The notes under the pieces are model-generated. The model was given only the letters and a program-made list of their open reading frames with translations, searched no databases and had not been told where the DNA came from. A stretch of 64,000 bases of DNA from Paralichthys olivaceus (lineage: Eukaryota > Chordata > Actinopteri > Pleuronectiformes > Paralichthyidae), in NCBI RefSeq assembly GCF_024713975.1, contig NC_091093.1, forward strand, positions 23,936,501-24,000,500, in the 5' to 3' direction. The translations under genes and the position numbers were made by a program. Shown piece by piece: positions 12,701 through 37,300 of the stretch (position 1 is the first letter of the stretch; every line of letters starts with the position of its first letter).

Positions 12701-13357
12701 TTCTATAACCTAAAGTCCGATATCGATTTGTTTCTGAATATATAATGTTTGCTTTTCCATTTATGAATGCTTTTTAAACATATTCAAGTATGTGTTCAAT
12801 AAATAACAATAATGAAATGGTCCAGCATCTGGAGCTCTGATAGGCTCACTGTTGTACATTGGTAGGAGTCTCACCAATCAGAGCTCCTACTACAGCTAAT
12901 GTTCCAAAGTATATGTGCCAAATACATAAATAACGTAATAATAGGCTCGAACTATTGTTGTTCAGTTGACTTTATTACTGTCTGAACATACTTAAAATGT
13001 CATAATAAACATACCTTTGTGGTGGAGATGAAAGGGAACTGCATTGTTAATAAAATGACCATCTTTATAATGTTTTATAATAGTAAAATAAATCATAATG
13101 GCAGTATCATTTTTACATATCGCTATTTTTCTTTATAGGTTGTATATAAAAGTAATTATTGTTTTACGGGTACGAGTCAGCATTAAAATATATCAACATT
13201 TTATTGTCTCCTGCGATTTGGCTCTAAACATCAAAGCACAGAGATAAATCAAAACTACAATCAAACTTATCTCGGACTTACAAGCACCTTATCCAACACA
13301 TCCTGGACCTCTCTGTCACTTTACCAACATGCGGCCACTTCATTCTTTACATATACA

Positions 13358-13800
13358 GTCGATGCATTCAGAGAGTATTCAGACTCCTTCAATTCTTTTA
13401 CATTTTGTTATGTTGCAGCCTTACAGTAAAATGTCATCAGCCAATCCCCCATAATGACAAAGCAAACAGAGAATTTCTGAAATTCTTTGCAAATTAAATT
13501 TGAAAAAACTTTAAATATTTCACGGACAAAAATTTTGAGACCTATTGACATGGTACTTAAAAGTTTGTGTATATACAGTATCATCGCTCGATACATATCA
13601 GAACTAAAACCAGGCCATGAGGTCGAAGGAGAAGCCTTTGACCTCACATAACAAGAGAGTTATTCCTGGATCTTGATGAAAAATATCTGGCATGTTTAGG
13701 GGACTGATATTTATGAGGGTGTGTCTGGTGCAGATCCAAATTCTAGTCTTCCCCAAATCTGGGTCTCGACATAATCCTGTCTCTGAACTCTCTGAAGTTC
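13358..13800 (+). mobile_element. Tc1/mariner-type transposon relic, rearranged
   Basis: From about 13370 the text follows the non-coding 5' part of fish Tc1-like elements: agagtattcagactcctt, ttgttatgttgcagcctta, then cccccataatgacaaagc. It reaches the usual transposase start context at about 13605-13632 (aggccatgaggtcgaagga). At 13740-13790 the next transposase part appears on the opposite strand (the reverse complement reads gacaggattatgtcgag). A piece of another dispersed repeat (about 13655-13740) lies between. No intact transposase frame remains. Confidence 0.7.
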
Positions 13801-14667
13801 TTTCAGCATTGATTTGTTTTTGCTCTGATATGCATTCATGCATACATACTGTGTATCCTGTCAAACACGACCCAAACATACCTCGAACAAACTTAACTTC
13901 ACTGCACACAAATGAATAAAATATCGCCAGTAGTGAAAGCTTGGGGTGACAATCATGCACATCTACAAGGATAAATACTCACTGGCATTCAAAGGGATTC
14001 TTGTTCCAATACATGTTAATATTTAAACGAGAAGTTTCAGTATCATCAGCACTGAATTATGAAGAACCTGGAAGCTATCAGAGGAAACGATTTGTCATTT
14101 GCAGCAAATATTTCATTGTTTTTCCAACACGTTAATTTCAGCCATTATAACTGAATAATAATTGATTATATTACTAAATAAACAAAAACAAAAGCAGTTA
14201 ACAGAATTAAAATGTACAGATTATTGATTTTGTGTGCAGAAATTATAGAAATGTTTCCTCTGATAACCAACGTACAACATCTGTTTATATAATATTCTCA
14301 CAAACAACACCAAGAACACTGAAATTATATCTTTGCTAATTTCAGTTTAAATAAAACGCATGTTAGTGAGTCGCACAAACTAACATCTGAGGAGCATGTT
14401 TAAATAATAAATACGTTCACAGTCTGGACCCTTAAGAAAAAACAAATTCCTATTCAGTGGTTTGCAATCAGCTGCCAAGGATATGATGTCACATTAATGT
14501 GAGAAAGCTACTGAGTTTATTGATTAATTATTGAGTAAATACTCACAAGCACCTCACGACTTGTACGGAAGATAAAGAGAAGCTTTGCTGACTTTGTCCA
14601 GTCGATACGTTTATAAAACGTGTCTCTCCAGGTGTTTAGAGTTGCATTGCATCACTTGTCTGTTTGT

Positions 14668-27919
<13,252 letters not shown>

Positions 27920-28310
27920 TCACTGTGCACACACACACACACACAAGTGAGCATGTCTCTGCAGCACTACACGCGTGTCTATGTGTGAACACACTCCGTG
28001 ACCCACCGTGTAGAGATCCGTGGATCCCGGTGCTGCAGCGCGGATCTGACCGGACTCCTTCAGCGCTCTGCGGGGGATGAGCTATGCTAACGTCTGCTAG
28101 CCAAGTAGCATCCAGCTGTTTGTGACATGTAGCCAGTATGCACACACACACACACATAAACACACACTGGCAGATGTTCCCGGTCACAGTGATCGATTCC
28201 TGCAGAGGACAGCACGCGAGGTTTCCCGGTCACAGACCGTCTGTGTCAAACTGTTCATCCATACTGAAAATAACAATACACTTTGTCCCTGTTGTGTGAT
28301 TTGGTGACGA

Positions 28311-28322
28311 CAGGGGGCGCTA
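28311..28322 (+). promoter_or_regulatory. Possible CTCF-type core motif
   Basis: The sequence cagggggcgcta matches the core of the CTCF motif, but the upstream part of the consensus fits poorly. It lies between the divergent phka2 and ap1s2 promoters, where an insulator would be plausible. Weak on sequence alone. Confidence 0.25.
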
Positions 28323-28439
28323 AACGACCTCTGCGTTTCACCTTTAGGTGTTTCAAACTGTGGTCATAGATGTGCAATGCACATGTATTAGTATTATTAA
28401 ATAAAAATAGTATTAAAGGAAAAGAAAAAGGGGGAGAAA

Positions 28440-28760
28440 GAGCATCTGAGTGAAAACACTGTCTGTATTACTCTGCATTAGTTTCTCTCTGTGCAATTCA
28501 TGGCTTATGTGCAATTATTTTCACTGTGTGTATCCTCATACTGTTTATATTCTGTTTACACTCTATATATTTGTTCTATTCCACATTATATTTTTATATT
28601 GTTTTATAATACCTTGCATTTATATGGATTGCACGGTAGTTGTTACGTTACTGTCCTCTTTGCTGCTGTAGCGAAGCAAATCCCCTCATTGTGGGACTAA
28701 TAAAGGACTATCTTATTTTATCTTATTTAATTTTATCTTATCTTATCTCTTATTTTATTT
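28440..28760 (+). repeat. LINE-like 3' end fragment
   Basis: AT-rich text with motifs typical of fish non-LTR retrotransposon 3' regions: attgcacggtag, ctgctgtagcgaagcaaat, cctcattgtgggactaataa, then a ttatcttattt-type tandem tail. It is truncated at the 5' side, as usual for target-primed insertions, and lies between phka2 and ap1s2. Confidence 0.5.
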
Positions 28761-28997
28761 TATTGTATTTCTCACACTGTTGGACTACACACACACACAC
28801 ATAGAAGGACGAAATGTAAATATATAGCATAATAATTTAACAGTATAAGTAAGTGAATAAATAGATAAATTCAGTTTGCGATGAAAAAGGCTATTTTTTA
28901 CATTTCTACATTTATTCAGTATTACATGAATTTATTTCCAAAACGATCACAGCGGCCATGTCTGCTGGGAACAACACAGCGAATAACGGAACCTCTA

Positions 28998-29038
28998 AGC
29001 CAATCACATCGCACCGCGGTGGCCTCCCCAGCCAATCA
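28998..29038 (+). promoter_or_regulatory. Paired CCAAT boxes in the ap1s2 promoter
   Basis: Two agccaatcac motifs have their CCAAT cores at 29000 and 29032, 32 bases apart and in the same orientation. They sit in a GC-rich stretch about 60 bases before the likely ap1s2 first exon. This spacing is typical of tandem NF-Y sites. Confidence 0.5.
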
Positions 29039-29089
29039 CTGCGCCGCTCTCTTAAACCGTCGCCTCACCAGCAGCAGCAAGAACCATCA

Positions 29090-29227
29090 GCTAGCTTCTT
29101 TTAGCATCTTTAGCTAACCCCCGGACACACAGGCGCATCTGTCCGCTCTCTGTCTCGGTGATGTGTGTCGCTTGATTTCTACGGAAGTTGACGGTGTGAG
29201 CGACTGAAGCGAAGCTGTGGTGTGAAG
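29090..29227 (+). other. ap1s2: Probable non-coding first exon of ap1s2
   Basis: A GC-rich segment ends at tgtgaag followed by a gtaaag donor at 29228. The coding part begins with an ATG directly after an acceptor at 30120, so an upstream untranslated exon is required, and this is the best candidate. The 5' limit is not visible. Confidence 0.45.
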
Positions 29228-30120
29228 GTAAAGACTCGTGTTCACGTGTCGTGTCCGCTGCAGCGAGGTAAACGTCGCGGGAGGGAGAGAGGGAGGGAGG
29301 GGAGGAATCAGAACGCGTTGTTGACGTTAGCATGGTTAGCTAACAGAGGCTAAGGAAACTTTGCGTAAAAGCCTCCTGCGCGTAAAATAAACCTCAGCGT
29401 GAAATAAATGTGTTAGCACGGCTAGCTCCTGTTGTCATCGTGGATAATATACGCGTGCATGTGGTAGGCTTTTTTCCCCATGTTCCTTATTCGCACTGAA
29501 ACTTTATGCACATGGAAATAAATGTTTGTTAGTGACTCACCACGGACGCATCTGTTTCCTTTAACCTCCTGTTAATGTAAAGAACATTGTCACGCTATTG
29601 GTTGTCTGTCTCTGATCTTTTTGCTCATTCCACACACAATAAAACAAAATATATATGAATGTGTAAACAAGATCATTCATCTATTTGAGTTGATAATGAA
29701 TTCAAATCATTCTCAACCAAGAACATTTTCTGCTGAGCATCCCTCCTGACTTATTTCTGTGAAGTCCACTAAACCAGATAGGTGCACTCACAATTCTGAT
29801 AGAGAAAATAAAGGTAAAATGTAATAAAAGCAGTGTGTGGAGTTCTGTCACTGTTCTGTCATCTTCTAGCAAACCTGTCTGGTTTCAGCTGCAGCCTCGC
29901 TGAAATATTCCCCATAAAAAGACCCTCTTGTCTGTGTCTTCAATGCATTATGTTGTGGATGTTACCAGGAGACTGCAATCATTTGCCATTGAAATTAGAA
30001 TTTTCTGTAAGTAACTTCAATCAGGTCTTCAGGTCAATTAAACAGAATGTAGCTAATGTAATCTTATATCTGTCTCATTTCAAATCCACCATGAATTGAC
30101 CTCCTCCCTCCCTCCCTCAG

Positions 30121-32450
30121 ATGCAGTTCATGCTGCTGTTCAGTCGGCAGGGAAAGCTGCGCCTACAGAAATGGTACGTGCCTCTGTCGGACAAAGAGAG
30201 GAAGAAGATCTCCAGGGACCTGGTGCAGACCATACTGGCCAGGAAACCCAAGATGTGCAGCTTCTTGGAGTGGAGGGACCTCAAGATTGTGTACAAGAGG
30301 TAAAGGAATAAGAGATGTTGAAGAATTGGGTCGTGGAACTCTTACAGTGCCTCGCTTTGCTTATTTCAGTCTATACAGTATTCCTAACAGTTACAGTCCA
30401 AGTATGGAACATGATGAAGACTGTGAGATGTGGTTGAAAGCCCTGGTTTAAAAAAAAGGTAAAGTAGTGGAAGTAGCAAGTAGTTATTTAGTTTACTAAA
30501 CCTTGAAATATTTGACAGACATTTGACTTTGGGGTTTAAAAATCCGTGTTAGGTATTTCAGAAAATGCTGTATTACTGTTTGGTTGGTCACATCACTTCA
30601 ATGTCTCTGGTGATTCACTGATTGTTTTTCAGGCACTGAGTTTTCTGGCATTTAGCTCGAACATTCTGGTGTGTTATGATATTCAGAATTACTTCTTCTC
30701 TACTAATAACTGCCAAACAGTTAAGGGCTATAGTACAAATATGCCTTAAAATGAATAAATAAGTCTTAAAGCAACATGTGATTAAAATATTTATTCATCA
30801 CCAAATACTTACAGTTTCTTTAATCACATCATCACCAATGTTCATCTGTTGCTTTCTTGCTGTTGCAGATATGCAAGCCTGTATTTCTGCTGTGCAGTCG
30901 AGGATCAGGATAACGAGCTGATCACGTTGGAAATCATCCACAGATACGTGGAGCTGCTGGACAAATACTTTGGCAGTGTGAGTGTCACACGTGTAATACG
31001 CTTATTGATGACGTGGGGAGGGGGAAACAAACAGACCAGAGGAACCTAAGGTTTTTCCGTCAGGACGGTGTCTCTGATCATCTGCTCTGTTGTGACCAAA
31101 CAGGTGTGTGAGCTGGATATCATCTTCAACTTTGAGAAGGCCTACTTCATCCTGGATGAGTTCCTGCTGGGTGGAGAGGCCCAGGAGACGTCCAAGAAGA
31201 ACGTGTTGAAGGCCATTGAGCAGGCCGACCTGCTGCAGGAGGTACGCACGCTTCTTCATCAACAGATAGATAGTGTCAGGTCAGCAGCACTTGGGGAAGA
31301 GTGACAACTAATGATTATTTCCCCTTTCCGTTAACCTGTCAAAGATGTTCTCGATTTCTCGATTTAAGACATTGGTCTGTAAAATGTCAAACAAAACCTT
31401 TTCCAGCACAATTAGTGGCTATAAGAAGGTTTTTAAAAGCTGTTGCAGCCAAAAAAGGTTATTGGCTCCTTTTCCGTTGCCATTAAAGGAGTTTGTCGTT
31501 AAGTTTTTATTTTTAACATCAAAAACTTGCTGTGCTCTCTCTCTCACCTCGCTGTCTTGCCAAATGATCACATTCACCTGGTTGTCATGTTTCCATCACA
31601 GCCAGACCTGTGTCTACTGCAGAGTAATTTGACCCGGGAGTGAATGCTGATTGTATCCATTCCCACTGCAGAGAAAAGCCTGATGTTAGTGGTATTTTTG
31701 ACCAGTGGAAAAGGGGCTATAGTTGTTTTAGTACAAGTTTCAGTGCTAAGTCTTTAGTTTTAAAGAACTTGTTCTGCTCAGCCAACAGCCCAAACCACAA
31801 GGATATTAATTTTACTGTAATCTAAGACAAAACAAACTGAATTCAGCTCATACGTTGCATATTTTCTTAAGTAATTATTCACACGACTCATCAGTTATGA
31901 GACTTAAATTTCCTGTCACTGGATTAATCATTTCAGCTGACTTGGTGAATCACCCTCTCTCTCTCATGCTCAGTCATGTCAAACCAGATAGAAGAGTAGA
32001 ACTAACATTTTGTTTTTTTCTTTCACCTCGTGGCCATCTGCACATGCCTTCAACTGTTTATTTTAAACCCGCAGTGCTTGATTAATGCCGCCATGTTGTG
32101 CCACTGCACCACAGCAAATGCTGTCCTGAGGGTTTGCATTGCTGCCGGGCTGAAGTCATTTTCAGTCGACAGAATCGGTGCACAGTGATTTATTTTTAGC
32201 AAAGCATGCAGCACTGTTGTTGTAACAGCACAACTGAACAGGCTTGTAACAGGTTCAACTCATTGGAAAGGCCTCCTGTTCTTTTTAGACATTTAGTGAC
32301 ATGCAGGGACTGTTACTTCTAGTTTGCAGCTGCATTATTTTCTACAGAACGTGTGACTGATGTTCAAGCTAACAACAAGAACCCTTTTCCTTTTTTCTGC
32401 AGGAGGCCGAGGCACCACGGAGCGTTTTAGAGGAGATTGGGCTGACATAA
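30121..32450 (+). CDS. ap1s2: AP-1 complex subunit sigma-1B/2
   Basis: The small sigma subunit of the AP-1 clathrin adaptor helps select dileucine-type cargo at the trans-Golgi network and endosomes. Four coding exons (30121-30299, 30869-30977, 31104-31241 and 32403-32450) encode 157 residues, the same length as human AP1S2. The protein starts [19 protein letters not shown] and runs as the single longin-like clathrin adaptor small-chain domain, with [20 protein letters not shown] and [18 protein letters not shown] intact, to the end SVLEEIGLT. The start codon is the first three bases after the acceptor, which follows a ctccctccctcag tract. The long last intron carries an inverted-repeat element. 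Poly(A) signals appear at several points, the most distal being AATAAA at 34169. The zrsr2 neighbour supports AP1S2 over AP1S1/AP1S3. Confidence 0.96.
31464..31718. mobile_element. MITE-like inverted-repeat element in ap1s2 intron
   Basis: The left edge ggctccttttccgttgcc and the right edge accagtggaaaaggggct are imperfect inverted repeats around about 255 bp of non-coding sequence. The right half recurs, reverse-complemented, at about 4574-4668. The ends resemble non-autonomous hAT-type elements of fishes, but no clear target-site duplication is seen. Confidence 0.45.
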
Positions 32451-34332
32451 ATCACCCCTCTGCTGCCTCGCCGTTCTTTCTACCAATTCAGATCTGGCGA
32501 CCTCCATGACTCCCCCCGTCTTCTCCTGGTCACTGTGTTGGTGTTGTATGTATATAATCACCATCGCTGTACTGTACTATCCTGTAATGTCCTTTCAATG
32601 TGGTGCCAACTGTGCTTTTGATGTGTCCTTATGTACAAGTTCCCTCGCTGTGCTATTATCGTACGTCACTCCCGCAACTTCTTCAAAATGCCACAGAGAA
32701 CAATGTAGCAACAACATGAAATCTCCATGAAGATCATCCATCATCACAGATTGAAGGGTTGGTTGTGCTGTTTGGCTTCAGGAATTTTTTAAGGTGCTGT
32801 TGAAGCTGCAGTATGTTCAAGTCACAGAGCAAAGCATCTGATTTCAGGAAAGAATAAATACTGAGACATGGAAATTTGATTTTTTTTCACAATTCTCAAC
32901 TCTTCCAAACATATAGATGAAATACTTTTCTATAAAATAATAAATGTTAAATTTGGTTCCTCTACAAATTGAGTAAGGAGATATGTCGTATGCCTTTCAG
33001 ACTTGGGTGCTCACATCCGCCCTGAGTGATCCAGTCACTAGTGGTCAGCGCTAAATACAGGTCTGAATGCACCCGAATGTGTCCTCACTGCATCCTGAGA
33101 TCTAAGCACAGACCACATTCTCAGGTTGTCTGCTTAGCGCTGTACACTCGTGATCTCTGGGCAGATATTAATACCAGGTCTGAACAGAGCCCAGAAACAA
33201 CTTCTGGACAACAGCAACAAGTGTTGTGAAATTATCTCCTTGGGTTTACTTTTTTAAAAGATTGGGAATTAATTTTTTGGAAGATCTGTTGCTCAGCTCT
33301 GTGGCTCAAATATAAAGGTATAACTATTAGCTTGGGCTAATGTTGGAAACACTGACACTGTTACAATCACTTCTATGTGGGTAAATTCAGCCCAGCAGAG
33401 AAATTAAAAAGAATTACCTACAATCAGTATCAGGTTTGTACAAATTTGTTTGGCGATTCCTCTCCAGAAAGAAACCATGACCTTTTAATGATGCATGTTT
33501 ACTTTAACCAACCAGCTGTTTGTATTTAGTGTAAAACTGTTATTTCATCTTTGCATTTTTCTGACAATGACATTTTTCTTTCAGATTGAAGTTTGTAACG
33601 GTCTCTTAAGATAAATCTTAGGTCGGTCTCTCCCTTAGTCCAAGGTCAGGATAGCATAGTGACCAAATAAAAGAAATGCTATTTCATGTATTGTGATGAC
33701 AGGTTGGCTTACTCTGAAAGAATTAACATATGACCAAAGAACACTGTGTTTTACCTTCTCAATGGTGTCTAATGTGGCAGAAAAGGGATTTACGATGGGA
33801 GGATGTATGGGTTATTTGGCTATATGACTATATATACAAACACACACCAGTATTATGTTATTATTACAGTCCTTTTAAAGACAGGTGTATCCTCGGTGTC
33901 CTTATGGATCAGGAACGTGGAATGATGAACTGCACATATCAGGGTACATCAATAATATTCATCACTGACGGCTTATTTAAGTCAACAAGTTCGAAACAGA
34001 CGCTCATCCCAAAATGTTATGGCAGTCCAGTGTTTTTTTTAATCTTTAAACCACAAAGTGTTTCTGTTGAGCAAATATTAAAGAAGTTTCTTTGATTTGT
34101 GCAAAAGAAATCTATTACTTTTCTATCAAACACTGCCGACACATTTCTTATGTTTGAAAGTTATTATCAATAAATGTATTGAGAAAGAAAAAATGTGTTG
34201 ATGTTTTCTTGTGATGTTTTCACTCCATGTAGTTCCACAGGTTCAGTTCAAAGCACCATTAACTTACTGCGTCACCACTCACATTTATTCCTTCCTATAC
34301 ACACAGAGTTCTGATTAAAATCAAGAAGCCGT
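32451..34332. other. ap1s2 3'UTR meeting the zrsr2 3' end
   Basis: This is probably mostly ap1s2 3'UTR. AATAAA motifs occur near 32851, 33665 and 34169; the last would place the 3' end about 100 bases from the zrsr2 poly(A) signal (minus-strand AATAAA at 34284-34289). A segment at about 33000-33200 with repeated caggtctgaa and agcgctaa/ttagcgct motifs may be a small repeat. No coding exon is seen. Confidence 0.45.
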
Positions 34333-37300
34333 TCATGTCACTGTTTTCAGCAGATCCACTGGTGCGTCTGTTTTAGACTCAGGACTACGCTCCTCAGTGT
34401 CGACGCTCACATCTACGTCACAGTTTTTAGGAATTAGCTCTGTTTCATTCGTCTGTTCACTGGGACTCGTAGCAGAATTGTTCTCCATCTCTTCCTCAGA
34501 CTCTTTCTCTTTTTCCGAATTTCCTGAGGATGTGGTTCCTTCAGGCAAATGGTTTTTCTTCTTGTGCTTCTTCTTGCTCTTCTTCTTGCTCTTCTTCGAG
34601 TGTTTGCGGCGAGAGTGTGTGTCTGTATCATCATTAGATCTTTTCTTATGTTTCCCTGGTTTCTTGGGGCTCCTTTCTCTGGTTAGCTTGTTTCTTTCCC
34701 TCTCTGTGCTTGTGCTTCTTGACCTTTTGTATTCATCTCCATCTCTTCTGTCTCCGTCTTCACTTTTATTCCTGTACGTGTGTTCCCAGTCTTTGTCTCT
34801 ACTTCTGTTTCTCAGCCTGTCATGCTCTCTATCTCTACTTCTACTCCTCGCTCTCTCTCTACTTCTACTCCTCGCTCTCTCTCTACTTCTACTCCTCGCT
34901 CTGTCTCTACTTCTGCTTCTACTTCTCAAATACCTATCTGTCCTCCTGTCACTGTGTCTGGATCTGGACCACTGGTCGTCTTTGTCCTGGTGGGAGGCCC
35001 TCCTCTCTTGACTCCTGCTCCTCTGCCTGCTGTCCTCTCGCCTGCTGTGGGATCTCTCTGACCTCGGTGGGCTTCTGCTGCAGCGGCGCTGCCTCCACGA
35101 TCGGTCTCCATATCGTTCTGAACGCCAACCGTCTCTGCGACTCCCCCTGACACTACGGTCTGGTGACAAGTGCTGATCTCTGTCGGCCTCCCAGAATTCA
35201 TTGCCAGGATTTCGAAATACATGCAAGAAGTTGCAGTGCTTCCCTTTGGGGCACCTCTGTCTGTCAAACAATCCTGAGACACGAAAAACCAACATGAGCA
35301 GGACAGTTAATATGCTGAGCTGATTCTTGTAATGTCACCAAGTGAAATCTAAAATCTAACATCCTTATGAACAAATTACTCACCACATATAGCATTCTTC
35401 CACCGCGTAACAGGACACATCTCACAATGAAGCTGTCGGCCTGCGTACCACCTCCCATTGAACTTGATGAAGGCTTCTGTACACTGCTCCTCTCTAAACA
35501 GACAAGAGGACAAGAGTTTAAAAAAAATCTCAAAAAATCAAAACAATGTAAAGTTAATTTATTGTGAAAAACTCACAGTGATTCTGTGACAACTTACGTA
35601 TCAAACTGAATGTAAACGTTTCCTCTCAGGTGTGGTTCATGATTACAGCTGACCTATAAAGAGGAAAATGTATTAATAGAAAAGAAATGGTATCGGATTG
35701 ATTCTCGGTATCAGCTGATATGCAAAGTCCAGTTATCTGTATCAGGAAAGTAAAATAGTATCGGAATATATCAGAGCTTATTTTAGGCTTTTTGCAAAGG
35801 TTTCAGCAAATTACATATTTTAGTGTTGATTTATGATATAAAAAGAAGTAAATACAACCCCTCAACAAACAAGGTTTTTTAGTTCTTTAAATAGTGACAG
35901 TGTCTACATTTTTTTGAGAAATAATCTTTTTTCTTTGTTTCATTTAACAAATCAACAAAATATGTAATAACAATTTCTGAGTTTTACAAAAAGTCAAATA
36001 TTCTATAGCTGTGTAAACTAAGTTATTCAGACTTCTCATTTCTATTCTGATTTTGAATCTAATTATGCCAAGTACAAACATGCATCACTTTGTCTGACTG
36101 TGCTGATCTCCTCGTCTCTTTACCTTGAACTGAACCACTTTGCCGACACTCTTGAATTCTGGCAGAACATCATGGTAGAACTCAACGAAAGATTCATGCA
36201 GGTCCTCCTCGCTGTGCTCCAAACAGGCATCGATGTCGTAATCATCACGATGTGACTCCTCCATGCCGAACGTTTTAAACATACTGCGGATCATCAGAGT
36301 TGGGCTGGAGGTGGGATAACTGTGCTTCCGAGAACATCTGGGATCATAGAAGCAGCAGAGTGGACAAGGTATAAGGAGGAGGTATAAGTCTCTGCACATA
36401 CATTCAAACATCACTCAAACAGCAGATCTATGGATTCAATGTAGCAAGAACCTGTTTCCGAATCGACACGCTCCGGTCTTAAGGAAGAACGGACAGTTGG
36501 CCACATCGAGTTCTGTTCCAAAGTTCTCCGTTTTTTCTGTCACGGGAGCCTCAGGATTCATCCACGGTCCCCCATTGTCGAGCTGGAAGTGAGAACACCA
36601 ACAAAAAGTTGTATCTATACTTATTTAAAAAGTATTAACGCTCTATAGTTTGACTTAAAACTAGAAGGAGATGTTGATTGGAATGAGATTTCATGTAGCA
36701 TGAGCCCTAAAAATGTATTAAAATTATATTCCATTATATATAGAATACACTACTACAAACCCTGGACATGTTAATTATAGTAATATAGAGATTTAACTTT
36801 ATAACATTTTACCCTATGCATCATATAAAATGTGAGGAAGTCAAATATATAGTTATTTCTGTAATCAATATCATTTGTGTCTTTGTACCTGATTTTCAGC
36901 TTCATCCAACATTTTCTGAACAGCCTCCTACAAATGGTGTAAAGACACGGCTGGTGAAAATGTGTAGAGGTCAACAATCTGCAGAATATCTGTTTTAGTG
37001 GGTTAAGACCACATTCACAAGGACTCATAGGCACAAAACTGAAATGGCATTTAAGAGAGAGGTTTCTGGATCTTTGTCACACAAAGTAAAAGATACGTCC
37101 TTTCTGTGAGAGCTGAAGGTGCTGTATGTTAAGGAGTACGATCGTTTCTTGTGCCACTCGGTCAAGGAAAACAGTTTAAACAAACCATCCATGAGGCAAA
37201 AATAACACTTCACAAAGGAACCACTCGGCTGGTGAGACCGTATAAGTATTGTATACTTCACTTGTAGATGGACAGTGTAAATACTCGTGATTATGTAGAA

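Larger units (their letters stand above)
12414..14667. other. Spacer between two convergent genes
   Basis: This contains the 3'UTR of the sushi/mucin/EGF gene (ATTAAA near 12570, AATAAA near 12800), a LINE-like tail at about 12612-12700, a Tc1/mariner relic at about 13358-13800 and the phka2 3'UTR on the other strand. The phka2 poly(A) signal is probably the AATAAA read on the minus strand at 14516-14521, about 150 bases past the stop codon. The rest is AT-rich without visible exons. Confidence 0.5.

Noticed and set aside
34397-35011. Long + strand open frame of 204 codons, very rich in Leu and Ser
   Set aside because: It is the antisense shadow of the Arg/Ser-rich zrsr2 tail; low-complexity RS codons leave the opposite strand open.
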